Shown here piece by piece: positions 48,698-58,140 of a stretch of DNA of 64,000 nt. This stretch comes from Spirochaetia bacterium (GTDB lineage Bacteria > Spirochaetota > Leptospiria > Turneriellales > JAOUOS01): contig JAOUOT010000010.1 in the NCBI GenBank assembly GCA_029880265.1, positions 1 through 64,000 of the forward strand. Reading direction: 5' to 3'. Every line of letters starts with the position of its first letter. The stretch's first letter is position 1. Position numbers and translations under genes: made by a program. Under the pieces are notes generated by a model. That model worked only from the letters and a program-made list of their open reading frames with translations, was not told where the DNA came from and ran no database searches.

Positions 48698-50755
48698 ATG
48701 ACCCCTATAGCTGAACTTTCTTTTTTATCATCGGCGCAAAAAGCCGCTTTTAAAAAAAGGGGCGTTAATAATATTCGCGATCTTTTGTTTTATTTTCCGC
48801 GAAAATATATTGATCGAAATAAAAAACTTGAAATAAGCAAAATTCAACCCGATGAAATTGTCACATTCATCGGGTTGATTCAGGCCGCAAAAGTAAATTA
48901 TGGCAGAAAAAGAAGATTATCGATTACATGCGTTTATGAAAGAAATCTTATCGAAATTACTTTTTTTCAGAGAATTTCTTATTATCAAAAAATATTAAAA
49001 CCCGGCGTCGAGGCCGCGTTTTCAGGAAAAATAGATTTATTCAGGGGCAGACTGTCAATGACGCATCCCGAGTTTGAAATCGTAACAGAAGACGACTTTA
49101 TTCATACGGGAAAAATAATTCCTGTTTATAAAATTACCGAATTAATGCAGAAAAATTTTCTCACAAGCAGAGTAATTAGAGATACCGTTCATAAAGTATT
49201 GAAAAAATATTCGGTTTTTATCGAAGAATATTTGCCCAATGATATTATAAAGAAATACGAATTTCAAAGTCTATCGTCTTCTATTGAAACGATGCATTTT
49301 CCCGGGTCATGGGAAAATCTATCGGCGGCGAAAAAGAGACTCGCCTTTGACGAGCTCATCGTTTTTTCTTGTATTATGCATGAAGAAAAAGAAAACAGAA
49401 AAAAAATTAAAAAAAAATATAATATAAATTCAAGAGAGTCGGCTAAATACGAAAAAAATATATTAGAGAACCTGTCTTTTAAGTTGACCAAAGATCAACA
49501 AAAAGCCTGCGATATTTTATATTCTTTGTCTGAGAAACCGTATCCGTTTGCCGCTTTGCTGCAGGGCGATGTCGGCTGCGGAAAGACGCTGGTAGCTTTG
49601 CTTTCGGCTATTCATTATTGTGAAGCGGGAATTCAAACGGCGCTTATGGCGCCTACCGAGATTTTAGCCAGACAGCATTACAAAAATTTTTTGTCTTATC
49701 TTTCGTCTGTTCCGTTTTTTCCTATTGATATATTATTGGGTGCAGAGAAGGCTAAAGAAAGAGCTTCTAAACTTGAAAGGCTCAAACGCGGAGAAACAAA
49801 GCTTATCATAGGAACGCATAGTCTATTTCAAAATGACGTCGCTTTTTATAACCTCGGTTATGTTATTATTGACGAACAGCACCGCTTTGGCGTTGAGCAA
49901 AGAGAGGCCCTAAGAGCAAAAGGCGAAAACCCTGATTTGCTGGCCATGACCGCGACGCCTATTCCCAGAAGTCTTACGCTTACGCTGTACGGAGATTTAG
50001 AGACCGTTCTTATCAAAGAAAAACCCGCCGGCAGAAAGCCTATTGAAACAAAGCTTTTTGACGAATTTGAACTTTCTCGCCTGTATAAAGGCGTTAAAAA
50101 ATATGTGGATGAAGGCAGGCAGGCGTATATCGTTTATCCGGTAATTGACGAAAGCGAAAATATTGCGTGGGCCTCATTAATGGCAGATTATGAAAAACTG
50201 GAAAAAAATGAATTTAAAGGTTACCGTTTAGGCATTTTGCACGGACGTTTAAGCGGCGAAGAAAAAGAAAGGGCTATGCAGAAATTTAAAGAAGGGCTCA
50301 TTCAAATTCTTATCGCTACAACGGTCGTAGAGGTCGGGGTTGACGTTGCTAACGCTACGGTAATGCTGATTAGAAACGCTGAAAGGTTCGGCTTATCGCA
50401 GCTGCATCAGCTTAGGGGGCGCGTAGGCAGAGCAGACTTAAAAAGTTTTTGCATACTCGTAAAATCAAACAAAATAACCATAGAGGCCGAAAAAAGATTA
50501 GAAGCGATGATAGAATCTGAAGACGGATTTTATTTGGCGCAAAAAGATCTTGAAATAAGGGGCCCCGGAGAGCTTTTAGGCATAAAGCAGGCAGGTTTTT
50601 CAGAATTTAAGGTCGCAGACTTAAGATATCATTCAGACCTGGCAGAAAAAGCAAATCAGACAATATTAGAAGTTCCGTCTCTTCGAGAAAAAATTAAATC
50701 AATTAAAAACTGGCAAAAAGATTTAAAAAAAGGGTTTCTTATTATGCAAAACTAA
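48698..50755 (+). CDS. recG: ATP-dependent DNA helicase RecG
   Basis: LQGDVGCGKTLVALL, IIDEQHRFGVEQRE, MTATPIPRSLTLTLYGDL, LHQLRGRVGRADLKSFC. Confidence 0.97.
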   Translation: MTPIAELSFLSSAQKAAFKKRGVNNIRDLLFYFPRKYIDRNKKLEISKIQPDEIVTFIGLIQAAKVNYGRKRRLSITCVYERNLIEITFFQRISYYQKILKPGVEAAFSGKIDLFRGRLSMTHPEFEIVTEDDFIHTGKIIPVYKITELMQKNFLTSRVIRDTVHKVLKKYSVFIEEYLPNDIIKKYEFQSLSSSIETMHFPGSWENLSAAKKRLAFDELIVFSCIMHEEKENRKKIKKKYNINSRESAKYEKNILENLSFKLTKDQQKACDILYSLSEKPYPFAALLQGDVGCGKTLVALLSAIHYCEAGIQTALMAPTEILARQHYKNFLSYLSSVPFFPIDILLGAEKAKERASKLERLKRGETKLIIGTHSLFQNDVAFYNLGYVIIDEQHRFGVEQREALRAKGENPDLLAMTATPIPRSLTLTLYGDLETVLIKEKPAGRKPIETKLFDEFELSRLYKGVKKYVDEGRQAYIVYPVIDESENIAWASLMADYEKLEKNEFKGYRLGILHGRLSGEEKERAMQKFKEGLIQILIATTVVEVGVDVANATVMLIRNAERFGLSQLHQLRGRVGRADLKSFCILVKSNKITIEAEKRLEAMIESEDGFYLAQKDLEIRGPGELLGIKQAGFSEFKVADLRYHSDLAEKANQTILEVPSLREKIKSIKNWQKDLKKGFLIMQN

Positions 50756-50776
50756 TGCGTTATTTTTTAACGCATT
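50754..50776. terminator. Putative bidirectional hairpin between convergent recG and prmC
   Basis: AATGCGTTA-TTTTT-TAACGCATT; overlaps stop codons of both genes. Confidence 0.5.
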
Positions 50777-51620
50777 TAATAAATCTGTTTTTTTCAGATA
50801 AATCTTTTTTAATTTCAATATCTGAAAATCCCGCTTCTGATAATAAATTTCTTTTAAGTTCAATCAAAAGAGGGTTTGTTTCTAAATAAAAAGTTCCGCC
50901 GCCTTTTAACAGGCTAAAAACGTTTTGAAAAAAAGTCTTAAAAAATACTTCGGGATTTTTTACAAGCAGCCCTTTTTTTGGTTCAAAGTCTTTTACGCTT
51001 TTGTCTAATTGCTTAAACTCGTCTATTAATACATAGGGGGGGTTTGATACGGCCATATCAAATGGTCTGAAATCTTTCATGTTTAAAAAATTATTTTTAA
51101 TATATTCAATATTGGCCGCGTCATTTAAAATGAGTTTTTCAACATTCTTTTGACAAACTTTAAGAGCCTTTCTTGAAATATCAATAAAGGTCAAACAATT
51201 GATATTTAATTCTAAGAAAAGAGTAATGCCTATACAGCCCGAACCGCAGCCGATATCGATTAGGTCTAATTTTTCTTTTTTTTCTTTTGAAGTATTGTAA
51301 ATAATCCATTCTATGAGTTCTTCTGTTTCGGGCCGGGGAATGAGAACATTCTTGTTGACGAGAAAATTTCGAGAGAAAAATTCTTTTTCGCCGGTAATAT
51401 AAGCCGTAGGATATCCCTTGATCTTTTTTTTAAATAAGCTTTTTAAAGTTCTATAATCTCTTGAACTTATTACCTCTTTTTCTTTTGTGAAAATCTGCGT
51501 AGGAAGCAGATTTAACGCTCTGCAAAACAAGATGCGCGTTTCAAGGCGGGCATTTTCAATTTTATAATCTTTCAAATAATTTTCAAATACCGTAAAAGCT
51601 TCTTTTATAGTCAAGTTCAT
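50760..51620 (-). CDS. prmC: Peptide chain release factor N5-glutamine methyltransferase
   Basis: YITGEKEFFSRNFLVNKNVLIPRPETEELIEW, LIDIGCGSGCIGITL, FDMAVSNPPYV. Confidence 0.95.
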   Translation of the reverse strand: MNLTIKEAFTVFENYLKDYKIENARLETRILFCRALNLLPTQIFTKEKEVISSRDYRTLKSLFKKKIKGYPTAYITGEKEFFSRNFLVNKNVLIPRPETEELIEWIIYNTSKEKKEKLDLIDIGCGSGCIGITLFLELNINCLTFIDISRKALKVCQKNVEKLILNDAANIEYIKNNFLNMKDFRPFDMAVSNPPYVLIDEFKQLDKSVKDFEPKKGLLVKNPEVFFKTFFQNVFSLLKGGGTFYLETNPLLIELKRNLLSEAGFSDIEIKKDLSEKNRFIKCVKK

Positions 51621-51786
51621 AAATTTCAGTTAAGAAAGAGTATCAAAAGATTAAAAAGCAAACCTCTTTGACTTTAGAAAATATCTTTTGATGTCATGAT
51701 TCATGTTCATAATTGAAACAATAATGAAAAATCATTGTCTGCATGAATAGTAATTTTTTATTTTCCTATAGTTGAGAAGTTAAAAT

Positions 51787-52845
51787 ATGAATAATCGAAA
51801 ACTTGCTAAAAGTCTTTTGCAGAAATATAGGCCCTCGTCTTCTATTCTGCCTAAAATAAAAACCTTTATTGAAAAAAACAAGAGATTTATTTTAACGACG
51901 CATATAGGTGCCGATCCCGACGGGTTATCAAGTGAAGTGGCCCTCTATTATTTATTAAAAAAATTAAAAAAAGAAGTAATTATATTAAATTGCGAAAAAC
52001 CCCCCGAGCTTTTAACGTTTATTGACTTTGAAAATAAAATTAATTTTATTAAAGATCATTATAAAGACTATAATCGCTGGCGCGCAAAACTAAACGATTA
52101 TGCGTTAATTGTTCTCGATTGTTCCGAATTAAAGCGCCTTGACTGCATATCAAATTTAATCAGAGATTTAAATATAAACTGGATATCTATCGACCATCAC
52201 TTAACTCCGGTTAAAAAAAACCTGTTTATAGATACGTCGTATCCGGCGACTACCGAAATTATATGGGATTTGTTTCATTATATGAAAATTCCTCTAAATA
52301 AGAATATCGCCAATATTTTATACGCGGGTCTTATCGCAGACAGCGGCAACTTCAGATACAACAAAACCTCGTTTCGAACCCACCTTGCCGCAGGAGAGCT
52401 ATTAGAATTCGGTATTGATTCTGATTTGATGTATAAAAAAATATTTGAGGCGCATCCGCCCGACAGGCTCGTATTATTAAAAAGATTACTTAAAAAAATG
52501 ACTTTAAATAAAGAGTTTGGCTATGTTTTTGCTGAATATAAAAAAAACGCCGGCAAGAATCTTGACCTGGGAGATTCTGCGACTGACGGCATTGTCAATA
52601 CGCTATTAGCGGTAAGAGATATTAAAATTGCTGCCTTAATCACCGAAACCATAGAAGGCGAATTAAAGTGCTCATTGCGCTCGATAGGAGACGTAAATGT
52701 CGCTAAAATTGCCGAGAATTTCGGAGGCGGGGGACATAAAAACGCCGCGGGATGCCGAATTCAAGAGCCTTACAAAAAAGCAAAAAAGAAAATAGTAGCG
52801 GGTATTGAAAATTATCTTAAAGGCGTTGAAGCCGAGCAAAAATAA
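51787..52845 (+). CDS. DHH/DHHA1 phosphoesterase (NrnA-like)
   Basis: THIGADPDGLSSEVALYYLL, ISIDHHLTP, LIADSGNFRY, GGGGHKNAAGCRI. Confidence 0.94.
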   Translation: MNNRKLAKSLLQKYRPSSSILPKIKTFIEKNKRFILTTHIGADPDGLSSEVALYYLLKKLKKEVIILNCEKPPELLTFIDFENKINFIKDHYKDYNRWRAKLNDYALIVLDCSELKRLDCISNLIRDLNINWISIDHHLTPVKKNLFIDTSYPATTEIIWDLFHYMKIPLNKNIANILYAGLIADSGNFRYNKTSFRTHLAAGELLEFGIDSDLMYKKIFEAHPPDRLVLLKRLLKKMTLNKEFGYVFAEYKKNAGKNLDLGDSATDGIVNTLLAVRDIKIAALITETIEGELKCSLRSIGDVNVAKIAENFGGGGHKNAAGCRIQEPYKKAKKKIVAGIENYLKGVEAEQK

Positions 52846-52857
52846 GAATAATATAAA

Positions 52858-54249
52858 TTAATCTTTTTTCACAAGCTGGATGGTTTTTTTGGCCGTTAAA
52901 ATGATTGTCGGAAGCAGCGAAAAACATCCAGCTAAAAGCGCCGTCGCAAATATTAAACTCAATTTTTCTTTGGCCGTAATAAGAAGATTATTTTGATTAA
53001 TGATCGTTTCGCCAATTAAGGGCAGATTTTTTGCGCTTTGCTGAATATAGACAAACATATTTTCTGAAATATAAAAAGCGGCCAGAGAATAAATGAATCC
53101 CCAGATTGCGCCCTCAAGAAACATTATGAACCAAATAAAGTAAATTGAACTCCCGAAAACCATACATAGGCCAAATTCATATTTATTTTTAATTGCGATG
53201 AGCGAAAACGAGTTAAACAATGAAATTAAACTGACGATTAAAAGAATAAGAGCCGCCGACCAGAAAATAATATCTATTTGACTTAATTTTTCGTATAACT
53301 GAGAATATTCAGTTTCTCTCTCATTTAAAAGATATCCCCGTTTTTGCGCTATTTTTCTTATCTCTTCGGCTTTTTCGGTATTTGACGCCGTTATAAATAC
53401 CTGATCATATGAGTTTAAAGCGTTTATCATTTTCCATTGACGGTGTTTGCCCTGAACCCATAAAAGAGGAACCCCAGCCGAAGAGATAAACCGGTCGGGC
53501 ACAAATCCGCATAATTTTATATTCACTATTTCTTTTAATTCGGCGTTTCTCATTAAAACACTTCTGCCTATTTGAACGGGCATTTCTATGCCAATGGCGC
53601 TTTCTTTTTTTATAACCGGAATAGACGGAATCATTACGGCATACGACTGAATCAAGTCAATATAAGACTCGGGAACCACAATTGGTATGACGGTTCTTTG
53701 TCCGCCTTTTGGCAAGATTTTACGCTTTGGCCTGAAATCATTCATGCATGACAGATAGGGTTTTACGACAGACGCGTCTATTCCCTGAAAGATCATATCC
53801 ATTTGAAAAGCGACGCTTGAAAGAGCCGGATGTTCGACGTACATCAGGGCGGGCGACTGTAAAACTTGGGTATAAGTTACTTTTTCAACGTGGGGCCATT
53901 TTTTCATTTCGCGAATTTGGCGGGTAGAGATTCCCATATTGACCCCTTGCTTTGAGCCGAATAGAGAAAACAAAAGAGATTTTTCGGGAGCTTTTTTTGA
54001 TTTTATTTTTATAAATTCTGCGGGAAGAGAAGTTTTCAGCGTCTCTATAAACTTTGATTTCAGGGGGCGAATCATGCCTAGAGAAAAAATTAAAATTATA
54101 AGCGTTAGAAAAAGGCCGAAGGTGGCGGCAATGTTTTTAAGAGCGTGTTTTTTAAGCAAAAAAATAATCAGATAAATTCTTTTGAAAAGAAAAGAGAAAA
54201 GAATATTCAGGTATAAAATCATTTTTCTAAAAATAATATTTTCTTTCAT
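52858..54249 (-). CDS. FtsX-like ABC transporter permease
   Basis: N-terminal TM, periplasmic region, three C-terminal TMs; 4-bp overlap with ABC ATPase. Confidence 0.88.
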   Translation of the reverse strand: MKENIIFRKMILYLNILFSFLFKRIYLIIFLLKKHALKNIAATFGLFLTLIILIFSLGMIRPLKSKFIETLKTSLPAEFIKIKSKKAPEKSLLFSLFGSKQGVNMGISTRQIREMKKWPHVEKVTYTQVLQSPALMYVEHPALSSVAFQMDMIFQGIDASVVKPYLSCMNDFRPKRKILPKGGQRTVIPIVVPESYIDLIQSYAVMIPSIPVIKKESAIGIEMPVQIGRSVLMRNAELKEIVNIKLCGFVPDRFISSAGVPLLWVQGKHRQWKMINALNSYDQVFITASNTEKAEEIRKIAQKRGYLLNERETEYSQLYEKLSQIDIIFWSAALILLIVSLISLFNSFSLIAIKNKYEFGLCMVFGSSIYFIWFIMFLEGAIWGFIYSLAAFYISENMFVYIQQSAKNLPLIGETIINQNNLLITAKEKLSLIFATALLAGCFSLLPTIILTAKKTIQLVKKD

Positions 54250-54944
54250 GTTTTTATTTTTCTTTTTTTGTCTTTAATTTTAATTAATTTGCCATTTTCA
54301 AGGCTTAAAATCATATCTGATTTTTCTTTAATAAGATTGCTATGCGTTACGCATATAATGGTAAAATTTTCTTTTTTCAGATTTAAGAGCAAAGATAATA
54401 TCTCTTTTTCTGTTTTTTCGTCAAGGTTTCCCGTCGGTTCGTCTAATAAAAGCAAGGGCGGTTTTAAAAGAAGGGCCCTGCCTAATGCCGTTCTTTGGGC
54501 CTCGCCTCCTGAAATATCTTTCGGATAAGCGTCTTTTCTGTGCAGAATTCCGAGTTTGTTCATGACCTCTAAAATTTCGATTTTCTTCACTTTTTTTGAA
54601 GTAAAAAAAGACGGAAACTGTATATTGCGATATACGCTCAGGTAAGAAACTAATCTGAAATCTTGAAACACATAGCCGATATTTTCTTTGCGGAACTTTC
54701 CCATTTTAAATTCGCCGGCCCTGTGGTAAGGCTTATCTTTAAAGAAATATTCTCCTTTTTGTGCTTTTAGAAAACCTCCTAATAAATAAAGCAGGGTACT
54801 TTTTCCCGAGCCCGATTTGCCTATAAGGCTTACCATAGAGCCTTGATTTATTTCAAGATTTATTTCATTTAAAATATTTCTTTTGCCGTATGAAAAAGAA
54901 ATATTTTTTAAAAGTATCATTTGCGAGGCGGTCTTTTCTTTCAT
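54246..54944 (-). CDS. ABC transporter ATP-binding protein (LolD/MacB type)
   Basis: SLIGKSGSGKSTLLYLLGG, DISGGEAQRTALGRALLLKPPLLLLDEPTGNLDEKT. Confidence 0.96.
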   Translation of the reverse strand: MKEKTASQMILLKNISFSYGKRNILNEINLEINQGSMVSLIGKSGSGKSTLLYLLGGFLKAQKGEYFFKDKPYHRAGEFKMGKFRKENIGYVFQDFRLVSYLSVYRNIQFPSFFTSKKVKKIEILEVMNKLGILHRKDAYPKDISGGEAQRTALGRALLLKPPLLLLDEPTGNLDEKTEKEILSLLLNLKKENFTIICVTHSNLIKEKSDMILSLENGKLIKIKDKKRKIKT

Positions 54945-55978
54945 ATTTGAAATACCGATATGTTTTTGTATGGTATATTTTGAACAGGATTATATAGGCA
55001 TATGACTTCGGTTTTTTTATCTTTTTGTATGTTAAATATCACTTGCGTTAAATGTTCACGCAATAAAAAAATTCCTCTGCCGTGTGTATCTGATAAGCCT
55101 TTCGGCAGTCCCGTTTCTGAACAAAGAGCCGTATGCCGGTAAAGACGGTATAGTATTTCTTTCTTAGATAAAGAGCCGTGCGGATCCTGGCAGACTAAAA
55201 TTATCCAATCGTTATAAAAGCCGTATTGAAGAATAAAAGCGTCTTCGTCTTGCAAAACAATATTTTCATGCGGAATCAGTTTGTCTGATTCTTCTATTAT
55301 TTCCTGATATTTATAACTGCCGTCTTTGTGGCGTGGAGCTCTTATCATGGCATTGGCGGTAATTTCGTCTAAAACAAGCTTGCTTAAAGAAATCGGTATT
55401 TTTTTCTTATCTTTTAGAATTTTACAGATTCTTTCAGTCCACATAATCTTATCGTTCATGCTTCTAATGATTACGCTGTAGACTTCTTTATTTTCAGGCT
55501 CAATTGTTCTTTTCATTTCGGGAGGGAAGTAAATCTTAATATCATTAAAATACTTTTCTATGCCGAAGATATCCTGAGTTATGCTTTTATAGGCCATTAC
55601 AAAAATATCGTGAAGGCTTAAATTTGAATGTTTCGTCATTACCTGATCAATTTCTTCGTTTTTTATAAATTCTATATAGTCATTTATATCGTAAGAGGTT
55701 ATTAAAGCTATTTTAGTTTTGAGATTCTTTTTTTTTATGATCTTGACAAGTTCCAGACCGCTTTTATCAGATAAATTAATATCAGAAATAACTAAATCAT
55801 AAGGTTTTTTCTCTTCTATTGACTTTTGAATCAAGTCTTCAGCGTTTGTTAAAGAATCCGTTGCGTCGACGATAAAATAGGGCATTAAATAATCTTTAAT
55901 CGCCAATAATATTGATTCTACGTCTTCTACAATAAGAATCTTATATTTTTTCAGGTCTTCAAAATCTTTAACGGGCAT
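54941..55978 (-). CDS. Response regulator with C-terminal RsbW-type HATPase-like domain
   Basis: REC YDLVISDINLSDKSGLELV; ATPase N-box-like KLVLDEITANAMIRAPR and LSDTHGRGIFLLREH. Confidence 0.78.
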   Translation of the reverse strand: MPVKDFEDLKKYKILIVEDVESILLAIKDYLMPYFIVDATDSLTNAEDLIQKSIEEKKPYDLVISDINLSDKSGLELVKIIKKKNLKTKIALITSYDINDYIEFIKNEEIDQVMTKHSNLSLHDIFVMAYKSITQDIFGIEKYFNDIKIYFPPEMKRTIEPENKEVYSVIIRSMNDKIMWTERICKILKDKKKIPISLSKLVLDEITANAMIRAPRHKDGSYKYQEIIEESDKLIPHENIVLQDEDAFILQYGFYNDWIILVCQDPHGSLSKKEILYRLYRHTALCSETGLPKGLSDTHGRGIFLLREHLTQVIFNIQKDKKTEVICLYNPVQNIPYKNISVFQI

Positions 55979-55994
55979 TTTTAATTAACGATTT

Positions 55995-57131
55995 TCAATA
56001 AAATTTTAATCGAAATCGCGTGTGTTTTCCTCTTGAGTCTGTTTCAATAACGGCGTTGTGTTCGAATAATATTTTCTGAACCAGAAACAATCCTAATCCG
56101 CTTCCGCTTTTTCCTTTCTTAGTCGTAAAATAAGGATCAAAAATTCGGCTGATAATATCGCCCGAAATTCCGCCTGCGTTATCGATGTATTGAACCTCTA
56201 AGAACTTTTTATCGTCTTCTGATTTTGAGTCATTTGCCATTCTGCCTATAAGCCATACGGTTACAGTAGATTCGGGTTCGGCAGCTTCTAAGCTATTTTT
56301 AAATAAGTTAATAAAAACCTGTATTATTTTAGACTTATTTCCGCTGATTTGATAGTCTTTTCCCAGGCGCCATTTAAATTGAATTTTTAATTTCTTTTTA
56401 TAAATTCGTTTAATTTCTTTTATTGACTCTCTAAGAGTTTCATAAATTATTATTTTATCAATCTCATAAGTTTCTTTTGTATGAAAGCTTTTAATGTCAG
56501 ATATTATATGCGATGTTTTTTTTAAATCTGTCTTTAAAAGCCTGATTTTATTTTTAATATAATCGCTGTTTATTGAAACTTCTTTGTCAATTTTTTCTTC
56601 TATATTTTGAAGCGTTAAACTTAAACCCGTTAAGGGGTTTGCAAGTTCATGCGCTACAGATTGAATTAATGTGCCCAAGGCTATTAGTTTCGAATTTCGG
56701 GCATATTCTTCTTCGTCTTGACGGTAACGCGTTATATCAGATATAACTTCAATGACGACTGGCTTATTCTCGTCATCATATACGATATGCTGTTTGATAT
56801 TAAAATATCGAAGTCTGCCTACAGGGTCGTCGGGTTCTTCAATCGAGATCTCAAACGAATTGTTTAAATTATTTTTAATAGACGCTGCATTATTGTCAAA
56901 GATATTACAAAAATCGCAGGGTTCTTTTCTTGAAAATAACGCCTTATAGCATAAATGTTTTTCGAGTTCTTTGCGTTTTTTCTTTCCTGAAAAATCTAGC
57001 GCCGGCTTATTCGCGTTAATAATTTTTCTTGAACTGTTTACGGCAAAAATGAGATCATTTGAATAATCAAACAAGTTTTGCGAATTTATCTGCATTATAG
57101 CACGAAACTTTATAGAGGGTTTCGTTGACAA
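55995..57131 (-). CDS. PAS-domain sensor histidine kinase, soluble
   Basis: PAS region with CYKALFSRKEPCDFC; H-box SVAHELANPLTGLSLTL; GSGLGLFLVQKILFEH. Confidence 0.92.
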   Translation of the reverse strand: MSTKPSIKFRAIMQINSQNLFDYSNDLIFAVNSSRKIINANKPALDFSGKKKRKELEKHLCYKALFSRKEPCDFCNIFDNNAASIKNNLNNSFEISIEEPDDPVGRLRYFNIKQHIVYDDENKPVVIEVISDITRYRQDEEEYARNSKLIALGTLIQSVAHELANPLTGLSLTLQNIEEKIDKEVSINSDYIKNKIRLLKTDLKKTSHIISDIKSFHTKETYEIDKIIIYETLRESIKEIKRIYKKKLKIQFKWRLGKDYQISGNKSKIIQVFINLFKNSLEAAEPESTVTVWLIGRMANDSKSEDDKKFLEVQYIDNAGGISGDIISRIFDPYFTTKKGKSGSGLGLFLVQKILFEHNAVIETDSRGKHTRFRLKFY

Positions 57132-57159
57132 GAAATTTTTAAGCGCCAGATTTGTTTTG

Positions 57160-57193
57160 ATTATAAAGAAACCGGCATATTAGGCCGGTTTCT
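57160..57193 (-). terminator. Rho-independent-like terminator downstream of 57211..57891
   Basis: GAAACCGGC-ctaatat-GCCGGTTTC then TTTATAATC on minus strand. Confidence 0.7.
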
Positions 57194-57210
57194 CTGTTTC
57201 ATGACTCTTT

Positions 57211-57891
57211 TTAGTAGCCCGCCAAAGATTTTTTTAAGTCTTCAATCAGGTTATCGGTTGTGCTTGTTCCGTATCTCGCCTGATATCCTATGGTATACGT
57301 GTACATCTTCTGAAAATATGCTAGATTTTTTAAATAAAATTCTCTTTTGAATTTAATTCTTAAAGGGTTACTTATTGTGTTTTGCATACTTTTTAAGGCT
57401 ACCGTTATAGGTCTTCCGTCGTTAAAAATATTGGTAATTTCAATATCTTGCGAATCTTCAGTTTGAGGGCTCGGATCTACAACTTTATTTTCAATCTTGG
57501 TCTGTTGTTGAAAATTTTCTTCAATCACCGTAGTCTCGATTTTTTTAAGAGAGTTTCCGCTGTAGTATAGCCTCATTATTTTAGATTTCATGCCGACAAC
57601 CTCTCCTGTATTTCTGGTGTGGTTGATAAACGAATAGCTTTCAAGCTCTATGTAATCTTCTGCCTGACGAAATCTTGTTTGAGCCGGAGAATAATTTACG
57701 TCTTTTCCTTTTAACGAATAAAAGTCTGTAAACTCTTTGTTCATATCTACTATTTTTTTATCCAATTTTTTTTCGGTTTCTTCAAGCTCTTTAGACAATT
57801 GACTGTCGTCGCTTTTTGCTTTTTGAGAGTAAAGCTGGGTGATAAAAAGCGTCGCCATAATCATTCCCGTTATTAATGGTTTAGTTCTCAT
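57211..57891 (-). CDS. Secreted hypothetical protein
   Basis: 226 aa with signal peptide MRTKPLITGMIMATLFITQLYS. Confidence 0.75.
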   Translation of the reverse strand: MRTKPLITGMIMATLFITQLYSQKAKSDDSQLSKELEETEKKLDKKIVDMNKEFTDFYSLKGKDVNYSPAQTRFRQAEDYIELESYSFINHTRNTGEVVGMKSKIMRLYYSGNSLKKIETTVIEENFQQQTKIENKVVDPSPQTEDSQDIEITNIFNDGRPITVALKSMQNTISNPLRIKFKREFYLKNLAYFQKMYTYTIGYQARYGTSTTDNLIEDLKKSLAGY

Positions 57892-58140
57892 GATCTTCCT
57901 TCCTTCTTTTTTATTAATTCATTATACTTTATAATGACGAAACAAAGTTATTTTTAATAACAATATTTTTTTATATTACCATATTTTTTCTGAGTTTAAT
58001 CGATATTTTCTCATTTTGCCCAAGATTTTCTATGTATTCTTGTTTTATCTTATTAAAACCTTTAAAAAACGGCAACAATTGTTTTCTATATAAAGAAAAT
58101 AATGCCCATAAACGGCCCGAAAATTTCGCCTATCTAGGTT

